Source of the DNA: a virus
Reading direction: 5' to 3' (one strand)
DNA: 40,940 nt
Virus record (IMG/VR): IMGVR_UViG_3300009374_000012
Location: 1 to 40,940 of that record
Shown here: positions 38,345 through 40,940 of the stretch, piece after piece
How positions within the stretch are numbered: position 1 is the first letter of the stretch
Layout of the letters: every line of letters begins with the position of its first letter
Notes under the pieces: generated by a model
The model's input: the letters and a program-made list of their open reading frames with translations, nothing else
What the model was told of the DNA's origin: nothing
Database searches by the model: none
Made by a program: the position numbers and the translations under genes

Positions 38345-40940
38345 CTTTTACTCACTACTTCTTTTGAATTCTGTATGCTGCACCAAGAGGGGGCATTAGT
38401 TGTATCCTTTTCCGAAACATTGTCCAATTCAGTGTGCACTTTGGGCGTTATGCTAGCAACCCATTTGGCCGATATTGATGTCTCTGCTCTTCCAGGACCA
38501 AAACTGTGCTCTGATCGCACTATCATGTGGTAGCCACCAATGCCTATTTGTGTCAAATCTGCCCTTGATCTGACAGACGGAGAAAAGCCGGCTGGATCTA
38601 CATATATGTATACCCCAGGATATGCATTGACATTAGTGAAAGTCTTTATATCAATATCATAGACCTCTCTTAACTGACTAAGGCCATCATAACCATCTTG
38701 TTCGAATCTCAGCTCTTTGAGACCAGTTGAGTCAGTCCTCTTTAAATTGATTGCTTTTACTATTCCTCTATCCTTTCCCACAGAATAATGAAATATGCCT
38801 CGTGAGTGATCTCTAACAATATTACCATTCATTTTCTCTGATGGCTGGGAGCGGCCAGCATAATAAGCTAAATAGTTGATCTCTTCACCGACAGCACCCG
38901 ACGAAGCAGGGCTGTTTACTCTGCCAGAGATATTTCTTAGCAATGGTCGACTACTCATTACATCACCTAGTGTAAGTCGATTCTTCCAGTCTATGGGCCA
39001 TGGGCCTGGACCCAATGTAAGGTCAGTTATTTCATCTACGCCAGTCGATCTATTTTTGTACGAAGTCAAGGAAGCTTGGCTAACTCTTGTTCTTTGCTTT
39101 GCTTGACTGCCAAAACATTCTTCCTCATTCAGAAATTCGCTAATAAGATTATTAAAGAAATCATTCAAAAATTTGGGCAATGGGTAATAAGATTCACCTC
39201 GTTTGGCCATTTTGCGAGACATCCACTCAGTGAAATATTTTATCGAAATAGGCAAGTCCCCCATAGAAATCAAGATAGTTTTATTTATATCTGATTGGTC
39301 TTTAATCTCTAGTGGGCCCAACAGGACACGCAGTTTTTTAAATTGTGTCTCCATTTTTCGGACATTCTCGGCTTCTTCTTCTAAAATGGCATCAACTGCT
39401 GCTCCATGGATAATCTGACCAGTAGGTGTTTTTAGAATTTCACCCGGATCCTTTGACAAATTAGAGATAAAGTTGGCCATATGATCTTTGCCATATGTGG
39501 TGCCTATATTTTGCAATATGACATCGATTAGATCGCTAACATAGAAGAACGGAACTGTTTGTATGTCGTCTGTGTCTTCTGTGGCTATAGACTTAAAGCT
39601 TTCTAGTCTCTTTTCATTGTCGCCTAAGTCATTCTCAATTATAGCTTGACTCATTGAATTAGCTAGATCTTCCGTGTCCGTAGGTGCGGGAGATGAGAAA
39701 TCACTTGATGTCAATGCATCTTCCATTTTATAAAACGGACCTTGACGTAGCATTTCTCGTACCTGTTTATCGGTGATATCAACAAATCTTATTTTACCAT
39801 TAGAGGATAAATCTGTCACGATGGAGGCAAGGCTTATTTTCTTGTCATCATCTATTTCCGAAGCAGATGACTTCTTTAATTCTTGGCGGTGCTCTGATTC
39901 GCATTTCTCGGAAAACACTTTTGTTTTGATTTTTCGAACCAGGCGGCGCTTCTCTGGCTCAGTACTTGAAAATATATTAAATGACGGCTGATCAAAAAAG
40001 TCTTCAACATAAGCTAGATATTGAATCTTAAATACGACTCTTCCGTTTTCATCAATGTCAAAGTCATGAACAGTTGGGGTTAAATTTAACGTAACATACG
40101 AATTATATATAGCGTCTTTTACTTCGCTTCTTATGATGCTCCTACCGGATCCAGAATAAGAAGTGTCCTTGGCTTTGCTTGCCCAGCCAACTACTGCCTT
40201 AAGGCGGAAGTCAAGTTTATCTAAATTGTTTGACAATTCTTCATTATTTTGTGCTTTAGTGGCAGATGCTTTTGAAGCTGACGAACGACCTGTCTTAAGA
40301 GCCAAATCAACATATTTGAAAGTGTGATTACGGCCTGTTTGCCTTTCAGTTAGCAACTCATCAAAGTCATTTGCAAAAATAGATAAAGAAGCCTTTATGC
40401 TCTTCTTGAGGGCAAATGGGTTATCCGCCTCATAAGAAAAAGTAAAATCTTGTATACCGACGCCAGCGCCACGCTTAGTGCGATCCTTAAATAAAGCTAG
40501 ATCTCTCTTTGTAAAATAAGAGTCGAATGGTATTTCAAACTCCTCCTCTGTTCCATCGGCATATGCTTTTATCTTATATAACCTAATCATCGGCTGTAGG
40601 TTTGAAATCTCGCTTGTTTTGATATTCAGTAGATCTCCGTAACCCGGAAATTGAGTTAAGTGGTTCATGAACGCAAACGGATCACCTTCAACCTGTAGAC
40701 ATGCGTTATGTTCTGCCCTCACCCAGTCAGAGCCCGGCAACGATGTATATGGCATCCTCTTTGCCAAGTTTGTCTTATCTAGTATGCCAACTTTGTAATG
40801 TGCAAAAGCAGGTATCTGTGACAGTAGGAAACACTGTTCTTTGAAGAATGGGGGGAAAGTACCAGACACAGCGTCAGCAAAGATCTCAGCATCGGAATCA
40901 TCAAGTTTATCTTCTGCAACTTCTAGTCGCTCTATCGCCT
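38341..40940 (-). CDS. Large virion-structural-type protein, partial (5' end outside window)
   Basis: The frame is open from 40940 down to the stop at 38341, at least 865 residues; the first in-frame GTG at 40869 is probably internal, because the frame continues upstream (EDKLDDSDAEIFADAVSGTF). The true start is outside the window. No enzyme motif is seen. The C-terminal part is rich in beta-strand and Gly/Pro/aromatic content (AYPGVYIYVDPAGFSPSVRS, GIGGYHMIVRSEHSFG), and the middle has a charged helical region (EEEAENVRKMETQFKKLRVL). This composition is typical of virion structural proteins. The family is not recognised. Confidence 0.8.
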   Translation of the reverse strand, partial: AIERLEVAEDKLDDSDAEIFADAVSGTFPPFFKEQCFLLSQIPAFAHYKVGILDKTNLAKRMPYTSLPGSDWVRAEHNACLQVEGDPFAFMNHLTQFPGYGDLLNIKTSEISNLQPMIRLYKIKAYADGTEEEFEIPFDSYFTKRDLALFKDRTKRGAGVGIQDFTFSYEADNPFALKKSIKASLSIFANDFDELLTERQTGRNHTFKYVDLALKTGRSSASKASATKAQNNEELSNNLDKLDFRLKAVVGWASKAKDTSYSGSGRSIIRSEVKDAIYNSYVTLNLTPTVHDFDIDENGRVVFKIQYLAYVEDFFDQPSFNIFSSTEPEKRRLVRKIKTKVFSEKCESEHRQELKKSSASEIDDDKKISLASIVTDLSSNGKIRFVDITDKQVREMLRQGPFYKMEDALTSSDFSSPAPTDTEDLANSMSQAIIENDLGDNEKRLESFKSIATEDTDDIQTVPFFYVSDLIDVILQNIGTTYGKDHMANFISNLSKDPGEILKTPTGQIIHGAAVDAILEEEAENVRKMETQFKKLRVLLGPLEIKDQSDINKTILISMGDLPISIKYFTEWMSRKMAKRGESYYPLPKFLNDFFNNLISEFLNEEECFGSQAKQRTRVSQASLTSYKNRSTGVDEITDLTLGPGPWPIDWKNRLTLGDVMSSRPLLRNISGRVNSPASSGAVGEEINYLAYYAGRSQPSEKMNGNIVRDHSRGIFHYSVGKDRGIVKAINLKRTDSTGLKELRFEQDGYDGLSQLREVYDIDIKTFTNVNAYPGVYIYVDPAGFSPSVRSRADLTQIGIGGYHMIVRSEHSFGPGRAETSISAKWVASITPKVHTELDNVSEKDTTNAPSWCSIQNSKEVVSKS

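Noticed and set aside
40869-40940. GTG at 40869 as the start of the virion-like gene
   Set aside because: The frame stays open upstream to the window edge and there is no ribosome site, so the gene most likely begins outside.

Overview
The window is one contiguous piece of a large tailed double-stranded DNA bacteriophage genome. Every supportable gene, about 46 of them, lies on the minus strand, tightly packed with many ATGA, TAATG and TGATG stop/start overlaps. Host-derived functions sit among typical phage genes: DNA polymerases, RecA, DnaB, FEN nuclease, ssDNA-binding protein, class II ribonucleotide reductase, dUTPase, two phage-type adenine methyltransferases, endolysin and virion proteins. 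The host is probably a bacterium. The evidence is a group I chaperonin (GroEL/GroES type), strong Shine-Dalgarno sequences and textbook sigma70 promoters (TTGACA, 17 bp, TATAAT). Several proteins resemble, from memory, ones seen in uncultured marine phage contigs; no search was run.

Layout in the direction of transcription (high to low coordinates). 40940-37145: a virion-like protein of at least 865 residues that runs off the right edge, then a 399-residue unknown. 37148-33071: a family A DNA polymerase without exonuclease domain, a divergent tubulin/FtsZ-like protein, a gp32-like ssDNA-binding protein, a tiny lipoprotein flanked by two copies of a covarying hairpin, a D12-class adenine methylase and (overlapping it) RecA. 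31909-29417: two proteins sharing an N-terminal ENW leader, a small protein and a 5'-3' exonuclease. 29357-24625: DnaB-type helicase, HNH endonuclease, class II ribonucleotide reductase, a Cys-rich protein and a GroES-like cochaperonin. 24531-21262: endolysin, metzincin-type lipoprotein, a probable single gene split by a frameshift, and a nucleotidyltransferase-like protein. 21265-15008: complete DNA polymerase III alpha (DnaE), ClpP-like protein 2, J-domain protein, GapR-like protein, dUTPase, N6-adenine methyltransferase. 14967-10626: small proteins, a possible ThyX relative, DUF3310, thioredoxin, IMPDH/GMP reductase family enzyme and a sigma region 4 protein. 10557-4373: acidic protein, ClpP-like protein 1, a possible nuclease-fold protein, GroEL, several small proteins, a degenerate D12 methylase and a membrane protein. 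4331-1: a giant protein of at least 1443 residues that runs off the left edge.

How it works together. Two promoter classes can be read directly. Nine sites match sigma70 with both -35 and -10 boxes; eight of these precede replication, nucleotide or chaperone genes. Seven short intergenic or gene-end sites carry [AG]ACTATTTA (one has TCTATTTA), six of them without a -35 box, and several precede late-type genes (giant virion-like protein, acidic protein, endolysin, a putative packaged protein). A small sigma region 4 protein is encoded nearby and is a candidate regulator. The phage also carries its own protein-quality module (GroEL, GroES-like, J-domain, two ClpP-like proteins) and a nearly complete replisome with two unrelated replicative-type polymerases.
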